Shown: one piece after another, positions 53,011-61,482 of the stretch | Position numbering within the stretch: the first letter of the stretch is position 1 | Layout: each line of letters starts with the position of its first letter | Source of the DNA: Anderseniella sp963759095 | GTDB taxonomy: Bacteria > Pseudomonadota > Alphaproteobacteria > Rhizobiales > Aestuariivirgaceae | Assembly: GCA_963759095.1 (NCBI GenBank) | Contig: CAVWYF010000052.1 | Coordinates: 1-64,000 of the forward strand | Length of the DNA stretch: 64,000 bases | Direction: 5' to 3' | Notes under the pieces: model-generated | What the model saw: only the letters and a program-made list of their open reading frames with translations | Database searches by the model: none | What the model was told of the DNA's origin: nothing | Position numbers and translations under genes: made by a program

Positions 53011-53421
53011 ATGCGATATCTCATGGCGTTTCCGATGCTTGCCCTGGTGCTTGTGGCCTACAATGTCATGGCGTTTACCGATCCGGGCTGGTTGTGGGCC
53101 GAAGCGGCGCGCTTCAACATGATGTCGGGCGCTTCGTTATCGTTGCAGTGGGCTGATATGCTGATCATCACAGCGCTGTTCCTGCTGTTCATCGAAGTGC
53201 TGAAAGCAGCCCGCGTCGGCAGCCTCACCATTATCGATCACATCATGTCGACTGCGGTGTTCATTGTGGCTCTGGTGGAGTTTCTGCTGGTGGAGAAGGC
53301 TGGAACGGCTCCGTTTGTGACACTGCTGGCTATTTCTCTCATTGATGTCATTGCTGGCTATTCCATTTCAATCCGCTCAGCGCGCCGTGATGTGGCCTTC
53401 ACCGGTGGCGGGCCGGCATGA
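53011..53421 (+). CDS. Four-helix membrane protein of unknown function
   Basis: 136 residues with hydrophobic segments at about 1-22, 48-65, 76-93 and 100-116 (YLMAFPMLALVLVAYNVMAF; WADMLIITALFLLFIEVL; IDHIMSTAVFIVALVEFLLV; VTLLAISLIDVIAGYSISI). The stop overlaps the DUF924 start (ATGA). I do not know the family. Confidence 0.7.
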   Translation: MRYLMAFPMLALVLVAYNVMAFTDPGWLWAEAARFNMMSGASLSLQWADMLIITALFLLFIEVLKAARVGSLTIIDHIMSTAVFIVALVEFLLVEKAGTAPFVTLLAISLIDVIAGYSISIRSARRDVAFTGGGPA

Positions 53422-53954
53422 CGCCGCGCGACGTCATAGATTTCTGGCTGGCACAACCTGAAAAAGCCTATTTTGTTGCTGATACCGGGTTCGATGAACG
53501 CCTGCGGGAGAAGTTTGGTGCCGCACATGGCAAGGCTGTATCAGGCGAACTCGACAGTTGGGGCGAGACCCGTGACGGAAGACTTGCTCTGATCCTGTTG
53601 CTCGATCAGATGAGCCGCAACTTGCATCGCGGCACGCTGGCCATGTTTTCTGCCGACCAGAAGGCTCTGGCACTTGCCACTGAGGCAATTGCCAAGGGTG
53701 ATGATCGTGACTGCGACATCTCGGTAAAGCGCTGGTACTACATGCCGTTCATGCATTCTGAAGCGCTGGCGGACCAGGAAAGATGCGTCGAGTTGTGCCG
53801 GCAGCCGGGGCTGGAAAAAACGCTTCCATTCGCCATAACCCACCGCGATATCATAAAGCAGTTCGACCGTTTTCCGCATCGCAATGGCATGCTCGGACGC
53901 GATACAACCGATGAAGAACAGGCGTTTCTGGATGCAGGCGGGTTCTCCGGCTGA
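53418..53954 (+). CDS. DUF924 family protein
   Basis: 178 residues. VIDFWLAQPEKAYFVADTGFDERLREKF, ETRDGRLALILLLDQMSRNLHRGTLAMFSADQKALALA, YYMPFMHSEALADQERCVEL and FPHRNGMLGRDTTDEEQAFL are the DUF924 landmarks (TPR-like helical fold). Function is unknown. It is coupled to the upstream membrane protein and convergent with the cytochrome gene (12 bp apart). Confidence 0.92.
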   Translation: MTPRDVIDFWLAQPEKAYFVADTGFDERLREKFGAAHGKAVSGELDSWGETRDGRLALILLLDQMSRNLHRGTLAMFSADQKALALATEAIAKGDDRDCDISVKRWYYMPFMHSEALADQERCVELCRQPGLEKTLPFAITHRDIIKQFDRFPHRNGMLGRDTTDEEQAFLDAGGFSG

Positions 53955-53966
53955 AGCCATGCGGTG

Positions 53967-54881
53967 TTATTCCAGGCTCATAAGGTAGGTGGCAATTGCC
54001 ATGCGGTCTTCAGCAGGCAGTTTTGACATGTTTGTCTGCACGGCTGCCATGCCGCCGGACGACATCTTGTCATAGCCAAGCGTTTCACCAAACTCCAGCG
54101 CCGTGGCCAGATCCTTTGCGTCCTTGAAGCGTCCGCGTAATTTCAGATTTTGCAAGGACGGCACCTTACCGTCACCTTCGGGATGGGGACCACCGGCCAG
54201 CCAACGCGACGTGTCGATGGCCATGGCCCAGTCGCGCGGGGTGTGGCACTCCGCACAATGGCCCGGACCCTGGACCAGATAGGCGCCCTTGTTCCAGATG
54301 TCGTCTTTCGAGGCATCCTTGACGAACTCGACCGGGTCAAAGCCTGCGGCAATCTTCCATATGCCCAGGCCCCGCCGCATTGCTGTTTCAACCGGCAGGC
54401 CAAGCGGTAACTCGGCAGGTCGGTTTTCCGCCTGTACCGGTTTCAACGTATCCATGTAGGCCTTGATGTCCAACACGTCTGCATCGCTCATCTTCGAGTA
54501 CGAAGCGTACGGGAACGCCGGCAGGTAATGCCTGCCATCAGGAGAAATGCCGCGTTTTACCGCATTGATGAACTGGATGTCGGTCCAGCCACCAATGCCG
54601 GTATTGCTGTCAGGCGTGATGTTGGGAGGATAAAAAGCCCCTGCGGGCGTTTTCAGCAACCGCCCGCCTGTCGGCAAGGACATGTCTGCCTGCTTGTTGT
54701 CCTTTGCAGGCAGGTGGCATGACAGGCAACCGGCTGCTGTGTACAGCCGTTTGCCGTTTTCGATATTAGCCGTATGGGGCTTGAGAACTGAAGCAGGAAG
54801 CGGATCGGGAGCCGCGATCACCCAACTGACTGCGGCGGCCAAGCCACCTGCCATGATACCTGTGGCCAATATCCGTTTCAT
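53967..54881 (-). CDS. Periplasmic diheme cytochrome c
   Basis: 304 residues. A signal peptide (~1-24) precedes two c-type heme sites, CLSCH (52-56) and CAECH (209-213). Each sits in its own cytochrome c domain with the context typical of alcohol/aldehyde dehydrogenase cytochrome subunits (FYPPNITPDSNTGIGGWT, RGISPDGRHYLPAFPYASY). It probably passes electrons from a periplasmic dehydrogenase to the respiratory chain, but no dehydrogenase gene adjoins it. It lies 12 bp after the cytochrome c' gene and is likely co-transcribed. Confidence 0.9.
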   Translation of the reverse strand: MKRILATGIMAGGLAAAVSWVIAAPDPLPASVLKPHTANIENGKRLYTAAGCLSCHLPAKDNKQADMSLPTGGRLLKTPAGAFYPPNITPDSNTGIGGWTDIQFINAVKRGISPDGRHYLPAFPYASYSKMSDADVLDIKAYMDTLKPVQAENRPAELPLGLPVETAMRRGLGIWKIAAGFDPVEFVKDASKDDIWNKGAYLVQGPGHCAECHTPRDWAMAIDTSRWLAGGPHPEGDGKVPSLQNLKLRGRFKDAKDLATALEFGETLGYDKMSSGGMAAVQTNMSKLPAEDRMAIATYLMSLE

Positions 54882-54893
54882 GCCGTTCAGCGA

Positions 54894-55349
54894 TTACTGT
54901 TTCGGGCGGCGATAGTCGGTATGACACGCCTTGCAGGCGGCACCGAGCGCGCCCATCGCAGCGCCGAAATCGGCTTCCTCAGTTACCGAGGCCATCTGCA
55001 TTGCGGCATCAACAGCCTTGTCGGCCTTGGCCTCGAAGTCAGCCTTGTTCTGCCAGATTTCAGCCTTTGCCCAGGTTTCCTTGTCACCTGTGGCGCTGCC
55101 GTCCGGGAAATGCGCCTTGGCTTCCTTTACGTTATCGGCCAGAGCGGTTGCATTGGTGTTCACGACGCCAGCGTCGAACGGTGCTTCCTTCTTGGCAATG
55201 GCGGCAAGTGCACCCATGGCTTTGCCGACGTTTTTCATGTTCGCCTGACGATCTTCGATTGGCCCGGCAAATGCGGCGCCTGTCACGCCAATGACGGCTA
55301 TCAGGCCGATGACTGCAGTCCTGGATGATGAAACGAGCCTAGAGTACAT
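54894..55349 (-). CDS. Cytochrome c'/c556 family protein
   Basis: 151 residues. The signal peptide runs to AFA/GP at residue ~28. The mature four-helix bundle (RQANMKNVGKAMGALAAIAKKEAPFD, TWAKAEIWQNKADFEAKADKAVDAA) ends with the C-terminal heme site CKACH (139-143) and HTDYRRPK, as in cytochrome c'. It is the first gene of the two-cytochrome operon. Such proteins bind NO or act as electron carriers. Confidence 0.92.
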   Translation of the reverse strand: MYSRLVSSSRTAVIGLIAVIGVTGAAFAGPIEDRQANMKNVGKAMGALAAIAKKEAPFDAGVVNTNATALADNVKEAKAHFPDGSATGDKETWAKAEIWQNKADFEAKADKAVDAAMQMASVTEEADFGAAMGALGAACKACHTDYRRPKQ

Positions 55350-55445
55350 AAGTAATCTCCTGAATTTCGGTCGGTTGTGCCATTGGCAAACGACAAGACT
55401 AGTACCAGTTTTCCCCGGTGTCAGGGATAATTGATGCCGAACACG

Positions 55446-57068
55446 TCAATTTGAAGACGGCTCGCTGCGCAGTAATCTGCGGATAACCTTGCCTGTTGTC
55501 GTGAGCGGCAACTCGTCACGAAATTCGATCTCGCGCGGGTATTCGTGAGCCGACAGGCGATTGCGGACATGATCCTGTATTTCAGCCTGGACAGCTTCGT
55601 TTGCCTGATAGCCCTCGTTCAGAACCACAAACGCCTTGACGATTTCCGTGCGAACGGGATCCGGCACCCCGATGACGGCTGCCAGTTTCACTGAACGGTG
55701 GCGCGACAGGCAGTCTTCTATCTCTCCCGGGCCGATGCGGTAGCCGGACGAGGTGATGACATCATCATCACGACCGACAAAGTGAAAATACCCTTCGACA
55801 TCCCGGTAGCCCTGGTCTCCGGTCAACAGCCAGTCGCCGGCGTACTTGTCCTTTGTTGCTTCCGGCTTGCCCCAGTATTCCAGAAACATCACCGGGTCCG
55901 GGCGCTGCACCGCGATATTGCCTGCCTCACCATCCGGCAGGGCATTACCGGCATCGTCCACGATGGCAACCGTATGGCCCGGCACAGGCTTGCCGATGGC
56001 GCCTTTCTTCCACACGCCGATGGCGTTGCAGCTTTCCAGAACAAGGTTGCATTCGGTCTGCCCGTAGACCTCGTTGATTTTCATGTCGAGGCTTTCCACA
56101 GCCCATTCCTGCAATGCACTGCCAACGGCCTCGCCACCGGAAAAAATGGTCCGCAAGGTAAGCTTGTCGACATCAGCGGGGGTGCTGGCGCGCATCAGCT
56201 TGAGGGCGGTGGGCGGAATGAAGACATTGCGGACCTTGTGCAACGCCATCAGATCCCAGGCGTTTGCGGGATCAAACTTGGTGTACTTGTAGGCCAGCAC
56301 CGGCACACCGAAATAAAGTGCCGGCAACAGCGCATTCAGCAAGCCGCCGGCCCATGCCCAGTCAGACGGTGTCCACATGAGGTCACCGGGTTGCGGAAAG
56401 AATTCGTGGGCGAACTGAATACCGGGGATATGGCCAAGCAATACTCGATGTCCGTGCAGTGCGCCCTTCGGAGGGCCGGTTGTACCGGATGTGTAGATCA
56501 TCAAGGCGGCATCGTCCGGTGCGGTGTCGACGGCCTCGAAGGTGGCAGCAAGCGATCCGCTTTCGTCATGAATGTGCGGTGCGATATCCAGCCTGCCGTC
56601 GATACAGAACACCACTTGCAAGGCATCAAGGCCGGGCAGTATTTCTGATACATTTTCACGCGAAGCTGCAGACATAATCAGGGCCCTGGCGCCGGAGTTC
56701 TGCAATCTGTACTGAACTGCCTCCACGCCGAACAGCATTGCGAGAGGCACAGCGATGGCGCCGATCTTGTAGATGGCGATATGGGCCGCAGCGGTTTCGC
56801 GAGCCTGCGGCAACAGCAATGCAACCCGGTCGCCGCGCCCGATACCTGATTTTACCAGCAGGTTGGCAAAGCGGTTTGACATCTCTTCCAGCTCTGAGAA
56901 CGAGGTTTTGCGCACTGGACCGTCGACCATGTGCTCGATGATCGCAATCGCTTCCGGACTCTCAAGCGCCCAGCGCGTACAGACCGCCTGGGCAATATTG
57001 AAGCGCTCCGGTATCTGCCATTTGAAATGGTCAAGAAGCTGCTCGTAGGTCTTTGCTGGTTCGAGCAT
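55446..57068 (-). CDS. Acyl-CoA synthetase (AMP-forming, acetyl/medium-chain-like)
   Basis: 540 residues from ATG 57068, with GGAGAAG eight bases upstream. DDAALMIYTSGTTGPPKGALHGHRVLLGHIPGI, TIFSGGEAVGSALQEWA, EVYGQTECNLV, GDWLLTGDQGYRDVEGYFHFVGRDDDVITSSGYRIGPGEIEDCL and the terminal Lys in LPLTTTGKVIRRLLR are intact. The TPSDWAWAGGLLNALLPALYFG segment recalls medium-chain acyl-CoA synthetases. Substrate not assignable. It is monocistronic as far as visible. Confidence 0.9.
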   Translation of the reverse strand: MLEPAKTYEQLLDHFKWQIPERFNIAQAVCTRWALESPEAIAIIEHMVDGPVRKTSFSELEEMSNRFANLLVKSGIGRGDRVALLLPQARETAAAHIAIYKIGAIAVPLAMLFGVEAVQYRLQNSGARALIMSAASRENVSEILPGLDALQVVFCIDGRLDIAPHIHDESGSLAATFEAVDTAPDDAALMIYTSGTTGPPKGALHGHRVLLGHIPGIQFAHEFFPQPGDLMWTPSDWAWAGGLLNALLPALYFGVPVLAYKYTKFDPANAWDLMALHKVRNVFIPPTALKLMRASTPADVDKLTLRTIFSGGEAVGSALQEWAVESLDMKINEVYGQTECNLVLESCNAIGVWKKGAIGKPVPGHTVAIVDDAGNALPDGEAGNIAVQRPDPVMFLEYWGKPEATKDKYAGDWLLTGDQGYRDVEGYFHFVGRDDDVITSSGYRIGPGEIEDCLSRHRSVKLAAVIGVPDPVRTEIVKAFVVLNEGYQANEAVQAEIQDHVRNRLSAHEYPREIEFRDELPLTTTGKVIRRLLRSEPSSN

Positions 57069-57223
57069 GTTTTTATCTTCTCCGTGTCCCATTTCCGCCT
57101 TGAAGCGCGACTAGATGAACCGCCGATTGCCTGCAGGGACCAAATGTGCGGATGGATTTTAGGTCTTCGTTAGGATGCACAGGCTTAGACTATTCATGTT
57201 GATAGAGCAAAAGGCTGGGACAC

Positions 57224-57385
57224 ATGTACAGCGCAAATCGCGCAGGCGAACAAGAGTTTCATATGGCTGCTGAGAAATCCGCACCCGAACCTGCAAAACA
57301 GCATCAGGATGTTTCTCCTGAACTGAAAGAAGTCATGCACCTGTTGAAGATGCTGGAAAGCGGCCAGGGCCTCAAGGGCTCCTGA
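57224..57385 (+). CDS. Possible 53-residue small protein
   Basis: An ATG at 57224 opens a 53-codon frame ending TGA at 57385; a second ATG gives a 40-residue form starting MAAEKSAPEPAK. The sequence is hydrophilic with a short amphipathic helix (SPELKEVMHLLKMLESGQG) and codon use like that of real genes here. No family recognised. It is divergent from the acyl-CoA synthetase gene. Evidence is compositional only. Confidence 0.4.
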   Translation: MYSANRAGEQEFHMAAEKSAPEPAKQHQDVSPELKEVMHLLKMLESGQGLKGS

Positions 57386-57686
57386 GACAAATCCGGATCT
57401 GACGCGTGGGCGGACGGTGGGCACACCCGCCACAGCGAATTTTTGCATTTTGCAAAGATTGACTTGCATCTTGCAGGAAACGCAACGCTTGCGGATCGAG
57501 CGGTTTCCCGACCGTGACAATCTGATAAAATCCCGAAAACAGCCGTTTATCGTTGTTTGCCGCGCCAAGCGGAATGCTGGCCTGAATTTTGCTGCCTATG
57601 CATAAGAGGCCAGGGGCCTTGTACCTCAAAGAGGCCGGCAAAGGCTCATGCAGGACAGACCCCTGAACAACAGGGAGCAGTTTGTC
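57386..57686. other. Intergenic region upstream of the cupin gene
   Basis: Three hundred bases without a supported gene. It holds the pair of TTGCATNTTGCA direct repeats at 57443-57475 and otherwise no structure that I can identify. Confidence 0.5.
57443..57475. promoter_or_regulatory. Tandem TTGCATNTTGCA direct repeats, 21-bp spacing
   Basis: TTGCATTTTGCA at 57443-57454 and TTGCATCTTGCA at 57464-57475 start 21 bp apart, two helical turns, so both would present to the same face. This is typical of a dimeric regulator site. They lie between the small ORF and the cupin gene. The regulator is unknown. Confidence 0.4.
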
Positions 57687-58100
57687 ATGACAGGTATCGT
57701 GCCTGAAATTCCGTTCAAGCAGAAACCAGATGCTGTTTCACGTCTGGTTGATCATCATCCCGATATGGCAACTTCAAAGCCCAAACGTCACCAATGGGGC
57801 AGCGTTGAGGTTCTGTCATGCAGCGGCGGACACCGGATTGAACGCATTTGCGTCAAACGCGGCAGGCAACTGCCCGCCCATTATCATCAACACCGTTCTG
57901 AACACTGGACAATTGTTGAAGGCGAGGCGGAAGTACTGCTCGGAGATGATGTCCTGATTGTCGCGCCGGATGACAGTCTTTACATTCCGGCAGGCACTGT
58001 TCACGGCCTGAAACCGTCCACTGATGGCGATGTGAGAATCGTGGTGGTACATTTCGGCGATACGGTTTCCGACGCGGACGACATGGTCAAGGCCGGCTGA
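57687..58100 (+). CDS. Cupin protein (type II mannose-6-phosphate isomerase-like)
   Basis: 137 residues from ATG 57687, with GGGAG nine bases upstream. RHQWGSVEVLSCSGGHRIERICVKRGRQLPAHYHQHRSEHWTIVEGEAEVLLGDD has the cupin metal ligands (HYHxHRSEHW with Glu) and the C-terminal half SLYIPAGTVHGLKPS has the fourth His. It matches the isolated PMI domain of bifunctional ManC/AlgA. A sugar-phosphate isomerase or regulatory cupin is likely. It is convergent with the sigma-54 activator. Confidence 0.88.
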   Translation: MTGIVPEIPFKQKPDAVSRLVDHHPDMATSKPKRHQWGSVEVLSCSGGHRIERICVKRGRQLPAHYHQHRSEHWTIVEGEAEVLLGDDVLIVAPDDSLYIPAGTVHGLKPSTDGDVRIVVVHFGDTVSDADDMVKAG

Positions 58101-58108
58101 TCGCAAGT

Positions 58109-59485
58109 TCAGGCTGACTTTTCTGCCCAGGTTTCGCGTTTGCGGTAGATGGTTGAAGGGCTGATGCCCAGCGCATCTGCGGCTTTTGGTATGGAGCCTG
58201 CAAAACCGGAAATAGCGGCTTCGATCACATCACGCTCTATCTGCCACAACAAGCGTCCGTTCGGGCTGGTTGCAGGTGAAGAGCACATGCCTTTGGCATT
58301 GATGATGTGATCCGGCAGCATATGAGCTTCAAGCGCTTCGCCATCGTGCAGGACCACACTCTGGCGAATGACATTCTGCAATTCACGAATATTGCCCGGC
58401 CAGTGATAGGCCAGCAGCGTGTCGAGGGCTTCATTATCGATCCGGCTGAATGAGCGGGCTTCTTCGCGCGTGCAGGAACTGAGAAAACAAGACGCGAGTT
58501 CGGCTACATCGCGGCCGCGTTCGCGTAGCGGTTTCAGATGAATTGGCAGGACATGCAGGCGGAAATACAGGTCTTCGCGGAAACGGCCTTCAGCCACTTC
58601 CGCCTGAGGCGTGCGGTTGGTGGCACAGACTATCCGGATGTCCACCTTGCGGGTATGAGGCGAGCCAACCGGCTGGATGGTGCCGGTTTGCAGGAAACGT
58701 AGCAGCTTGATCTGCAGGGACGGTTCCATCTCGCAGATTTCGTCCAGAAACAAAGTGCCGCCGTCGGCTGCCGCAGCAGCACCTTCGCGGTCAGAAATGG
58801 CACCGGTGAAAGCGCCTTTCAGATGGCCGAAAATCTCTGATTCCATCAGGTCATGCGGGATGGCGCCGCAATTGAGAGCAATGAATGGCCGGGTCGCACG
58901 CGGAGAGAAATCATGAATGGCCTGCGCACACAGTTCCTTGCCGGTACCGCTTTCGCCGGTAATGAAGGCCGGTGCGCTGGATGACGCTATGGCTTCGATC
59001 TGCTTGCGGGTATCCGCCATGGCGCGCGAAGAGCCGATCATTGTGTCCGGTGCGGTCGTTTCCGGGCGGGTCGGCCTGGCCGGCTCGTTCGCACCTTGCT
59101 GTGCAGGACAACGACAGGCATTGGTCAATGTAGTGATCAGACGGTTGCGCGATACCGGTTTAACCAGATAGTCCCAGGCTCCGGCACGCACGGCATCAAC
59201 GGCATCATTTATCGAAGCGTTAGCGGCAACCACAATGGTGGAAGTTGACGGACTGCCGGCAGACCAGCCTTCAATGAGGGAAATACAGTCCGGACCGCTC
59301 AACTCCAGAGACAGAATAATCGCATCAAAATGTTTGTTTTCAAGATGGGTAACCGCAGCAGACTGGTTTGCCGCCAGCTCACAGGAAAACCCTTCCTTTT
59401 CAAGATGGGCACGATACACGCTGGCAAGTGACGGCTTGTCCTCAACAATCAGGACGTGGTTACGCCTTGGTACAAAAACTGACAT
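58109..59485 (-). CDS. Sigma-54-dependent activator with degenerate receiver domain
   Basis: 458 residues in NtrC order. The receiver spans 10-120, the AAA+ domain ~145-380, with Walker A GESGTGKE at 177-184, GAFTGA at 224-229, FLDEICEMEP and the Arg-finger region FREDLYFRLHVLPI. A Fis-type HTH lies at the C-terminus (IPKAADALGISPSTIYRKRETW). The receiver reads DAIILSLELSGPD, with Ser59 at the phosphoacceptor Asp position. The conserved Thr/Ser before the Lys is Ala (VVAANAS), while Lys109 remains. Phosphorylation is therefore unlikely, and regulation must come another way. No sensor kinase is adjacent. Confidence 0.9.
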   Translation of the reverse strand: MSVFVPRRNHVLIVEDKPSLASVYRAHLEKEGFSCELAANQSAAVTHLENKHFDAIILSLELSGPDCISLIEGWSAGSPSTSTIVVAANASINDAVDAVRAGAWDYLVKPVSRNRLITTLTNACRCPAQQGANEPARPTRPETTAPDTMIGSSRAMADTRKQIEAIASSSAPAFITGESGTGKELCAQAIHDFSPRATRPFIALNCGAIPHDLMESEIFGHLKGAFTGAISDREGAAAAADGGTLFLDEICEMEPSLQIKLLRFLQTGTIQPVGSPHTRKVDIRIVCATNRTPQAEVAEGRFREDLYFRLHVLPIHLKPLRERGRDVAELASCFLSSCTREEARSFSRIDNEALDTLLAYHWPGNIRELQNVIRQSVVLHDGEALEAHMLPDHIINAKGMCSSPATSPNGRLLWQIERDVIEAAISGFAGSIPKAADALGISPSTIYRKRETWAEKSA

Positions 59486-59592
59486 TGTTTACGCCTGACT
59501 AAACTCATGCAGCGCCTGCACCTTTGTGCAAGCCGTGGCATGGCACCGAACTCATGGGCATCAAGAATGCAGGAATATGGTGAACAAGAAGT

Positions 59593-60390
59593 TTAGATCA
59601 GCGGTTTTGAAACGGGTATTTCGGCCTGCAGCGGCGTTTCATTCAGGATGCCGCCCTTGACGAGATGATCCCAGGCTTCTTCCGCCGTCTCGGCGTAGTG
59701 AAACAGGTTCGTGTCGCCGGCTGAGATTGTGCCGGCTTCGACAAACACATCCAGATTGACCACCCTGGTCCAGAAATCCCTGTCGAACAGGACAATCGGT
59801 ATGACTGACATCTTGCCGGTCTGAACGAGGGTCAGGATTTCAAACAGTTCATCCATCGTGCCGAAACCGCCGGGGAACACCACCAGCCCGTTGGCCCGCA
59901 TGGCCAGGTGCATCTTGCGCATGGCAAAATAGTGAAAGTTGAATGTCAGGTCCGGAGTGGACCAGGCATTCGGATCCTGTTCATGGGGCAGGGTAATATT
60001 GAACCCGATTGACGGTGCGCCTGCTTCAAAAGCACCCTTGTTGGCGGCTTCCATAATACCGGGGCCGCCGCCTGTTGCGATCACGTTGTCGCGCAGTTCA
60101 GCATCGTGATGCAGTGCGCCCCCGCGTTCCGACACAATGCGGCCGATCTCCTTTGCGGAACGATACCAGTGCCCCCGCTTGCCTTCGTCGTCCTCTTTTA
60201 CCCGGGCTGATCCGAATGCCACGATTGTGGACCGCACACCCCAGTTGCGCAGGTGTTCTTCGGCCTTCATGTATTCCAGCATGAACCGGATGCCGCGGGT
60301 CGAGTCGCCCAGCAGAAAATCCTGGTCCAGGGTCGGCAAGGTGAAGGACGGAGATGCGACCTGTTCATGCGGTGTCTTTTGTTCGCTCAT
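59593..60390 (-). CDS. LOG-family (TIGR00730-type) Rossmann-fold protein
   Basis: 265 residues. VAFGSARVKEDD, GGGPGIMEAANKGAFEAGAPSIGFNITLPHEQ, FFAMRKMH-type segment (FHYFAMRKMHLAMRANGLVVFPGGFGTMDELFEILTLVQ split by the turn) contain the PGGxGTxxE motif. LOG proteins are nucleoside-5'-monophosphate phosphoribohydrolases, some making cytokinins and others of unclear bacterial role. The ~55-residue N-terminal extension is usual for the longer bacterial subgroup. Confidence 0.92.
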   Translation of the reverse strand: MSEQKTPHEQVASPSFTLPTLDQDFLLGDSTRGIRFMLEYMKAEEHLRNWGVRSTIVAFGSARVKEDDEGKRGHWYRSAKEIGRIVSERGGALHHDAELRDNVIATGGGPGIMEAANKGAFEAGAPSIGFNITLPHEQDPNAWSTPDLTFNFHYFAMRKMHLAMRANGLVVFPGGFGTMDELFEILTLVQTGKMSVIPIVLFDRDFWTRVVNLDVFVEAGTISAGDTNLFHYAETAEEAWDHLVKGGILNETPLQAEIPVSKPLI

Positions 60391-60549
60391 GAAAGTTCCT
60401 TTTGCGAGTTACGCACGCGCCGCCTCAAACGGGTGACGCACGCGCGGTCATGGGCGCCATGCAGTATCTGGCGTGGTGTGTGTCGCGTATCACCTATACG
60501 ATCACCTGCCGACCCACCAGACCCAACATCACGGCTTCAAATCACGATC

Positions 60550-61482
60550 ATGCCAGCGTCCAGCGCAAAAACAGTTAATTCCAACGTTCATGGCATGGGC
60601 TGGATGGTAGTGTCGGGATTATGCTTTACCGGTGTCATGATTTCCGTCCGCAATGTCGGGCCGGACCTGCCGGCAGCGGTATCTGCCGCAATCAGATATG
60701 CATTCGGCATTGTTCTGCTGGCGCCCATGCTGATGAAGGCCGATTTCCGGTTTCCACGTGGCCGTAACCTGAAACTGCACATCTGGCGCGGTACATTTCA
60801 CGGTCTCGGCGTATTGTTGTGGTTTTATGCAATGGCCCGCATTCCGATGGCGGAAGTAACAGCCATCAGCTACACAGCGCCGATTTTCATGACAATTGGC
60901 GCGGTGATGTTCTTTGCCGAAAAAATTCAGTTGCGAAGAATTGGCGCCATTGTCGCCGGGCTGGCGGGCGTGTTCATTATCCTGCGGCCGGGCTTTGAAA
61001 CCCTGTCGAGCGGTCAGCTTGCGCAGCTTGCTGCAACACCGTTGTTTGCTGCTGCGATGTTATTGGTCAAACGCCTGACGCAAACCGACAGTGCGACGAT
61101 GATCGTGATCATGCTGAATTTTGTCTGTTTTGCGGTACTGGCTCCAATTGCCGTGTTGACCTGGAAGACACCTGACGCGGTGCAATTGACGTGGCTTGTG
61201 TGCGCTACCATTGCAGCAACGGCAGGGCATTACTGCCTGACCCGGTCATATGCGGTGGCTGATATTACCGTTGTCCAGCCGGTCACGTTTCTGCAACTGG
61301 TCTGGACGGCCATGTTTGGTTTTCTGCTGTTTTCGGAAACACCCGATGTGTGGGTGTTTGCAGGCGGCTCGGTCATCCTTGCGGCCAGCACCTACATTGC
61401 GCATCGTGAACGCAGACAGCAATCGGCGTTAAAAACGGATGCTGCTACTTTGCCCTCTCGAGTGCCCGGCGCAGGCGTCTGA
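60550..61482 (+). CDS. EamA/DMT-superfamily transporter
   Basis: 310 residues from ATG 60550. Ten hydrophobic segments form two EamA repeats. The first holds RGTFHGLGVLLWFYAMARIPMAEVTAISYTAPIFMTIGAVMFFAEK and the second holds AGHYCLTRSYAVADITVVQPVTFLQLVWTAMFGFLLFSE. It is an inner-membrane drug/metabolite exporter or importer of unknown substrate. The 3' end overlaps the convergent MBL gene by 38 bp. Confidence 0.9.
   Translation: MPASSAKTVNSNVHGMGWMVVSGLCFTGVMISVRNVGPDLPAAVSAAIRYAFGIVLLAPMLMKADFRFPRGRNLKLHIWRGTFHGLGVLLWFYAMARIPMAEVTAISYTAPIFMTIGAVMFFAEKIQLRRIGAIVAGLAGVFIILRPGFETLSSGQLAQLAATPLFAAAMLLVKRLTQTDSATMIVIMLNFVCFAVLAPIAVLTWKTPDAVQLTWLVCATIAATAGHYCLTRSYAVADITVVQPVTFLQLVWTAMFGFLLFSETPDVWVFAGGSVILAASTYIAHRERRQQSALKTDAATLPSRVPGAGV

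Noticed and set aside
57430..57490. Sigma-54 promoter for the cupin or small ORF
   Set aside because: The TTGCA steps fit the -12 element but no GG at -24 with correct spacing is present; the direct-repeat reading explains the sequence better.
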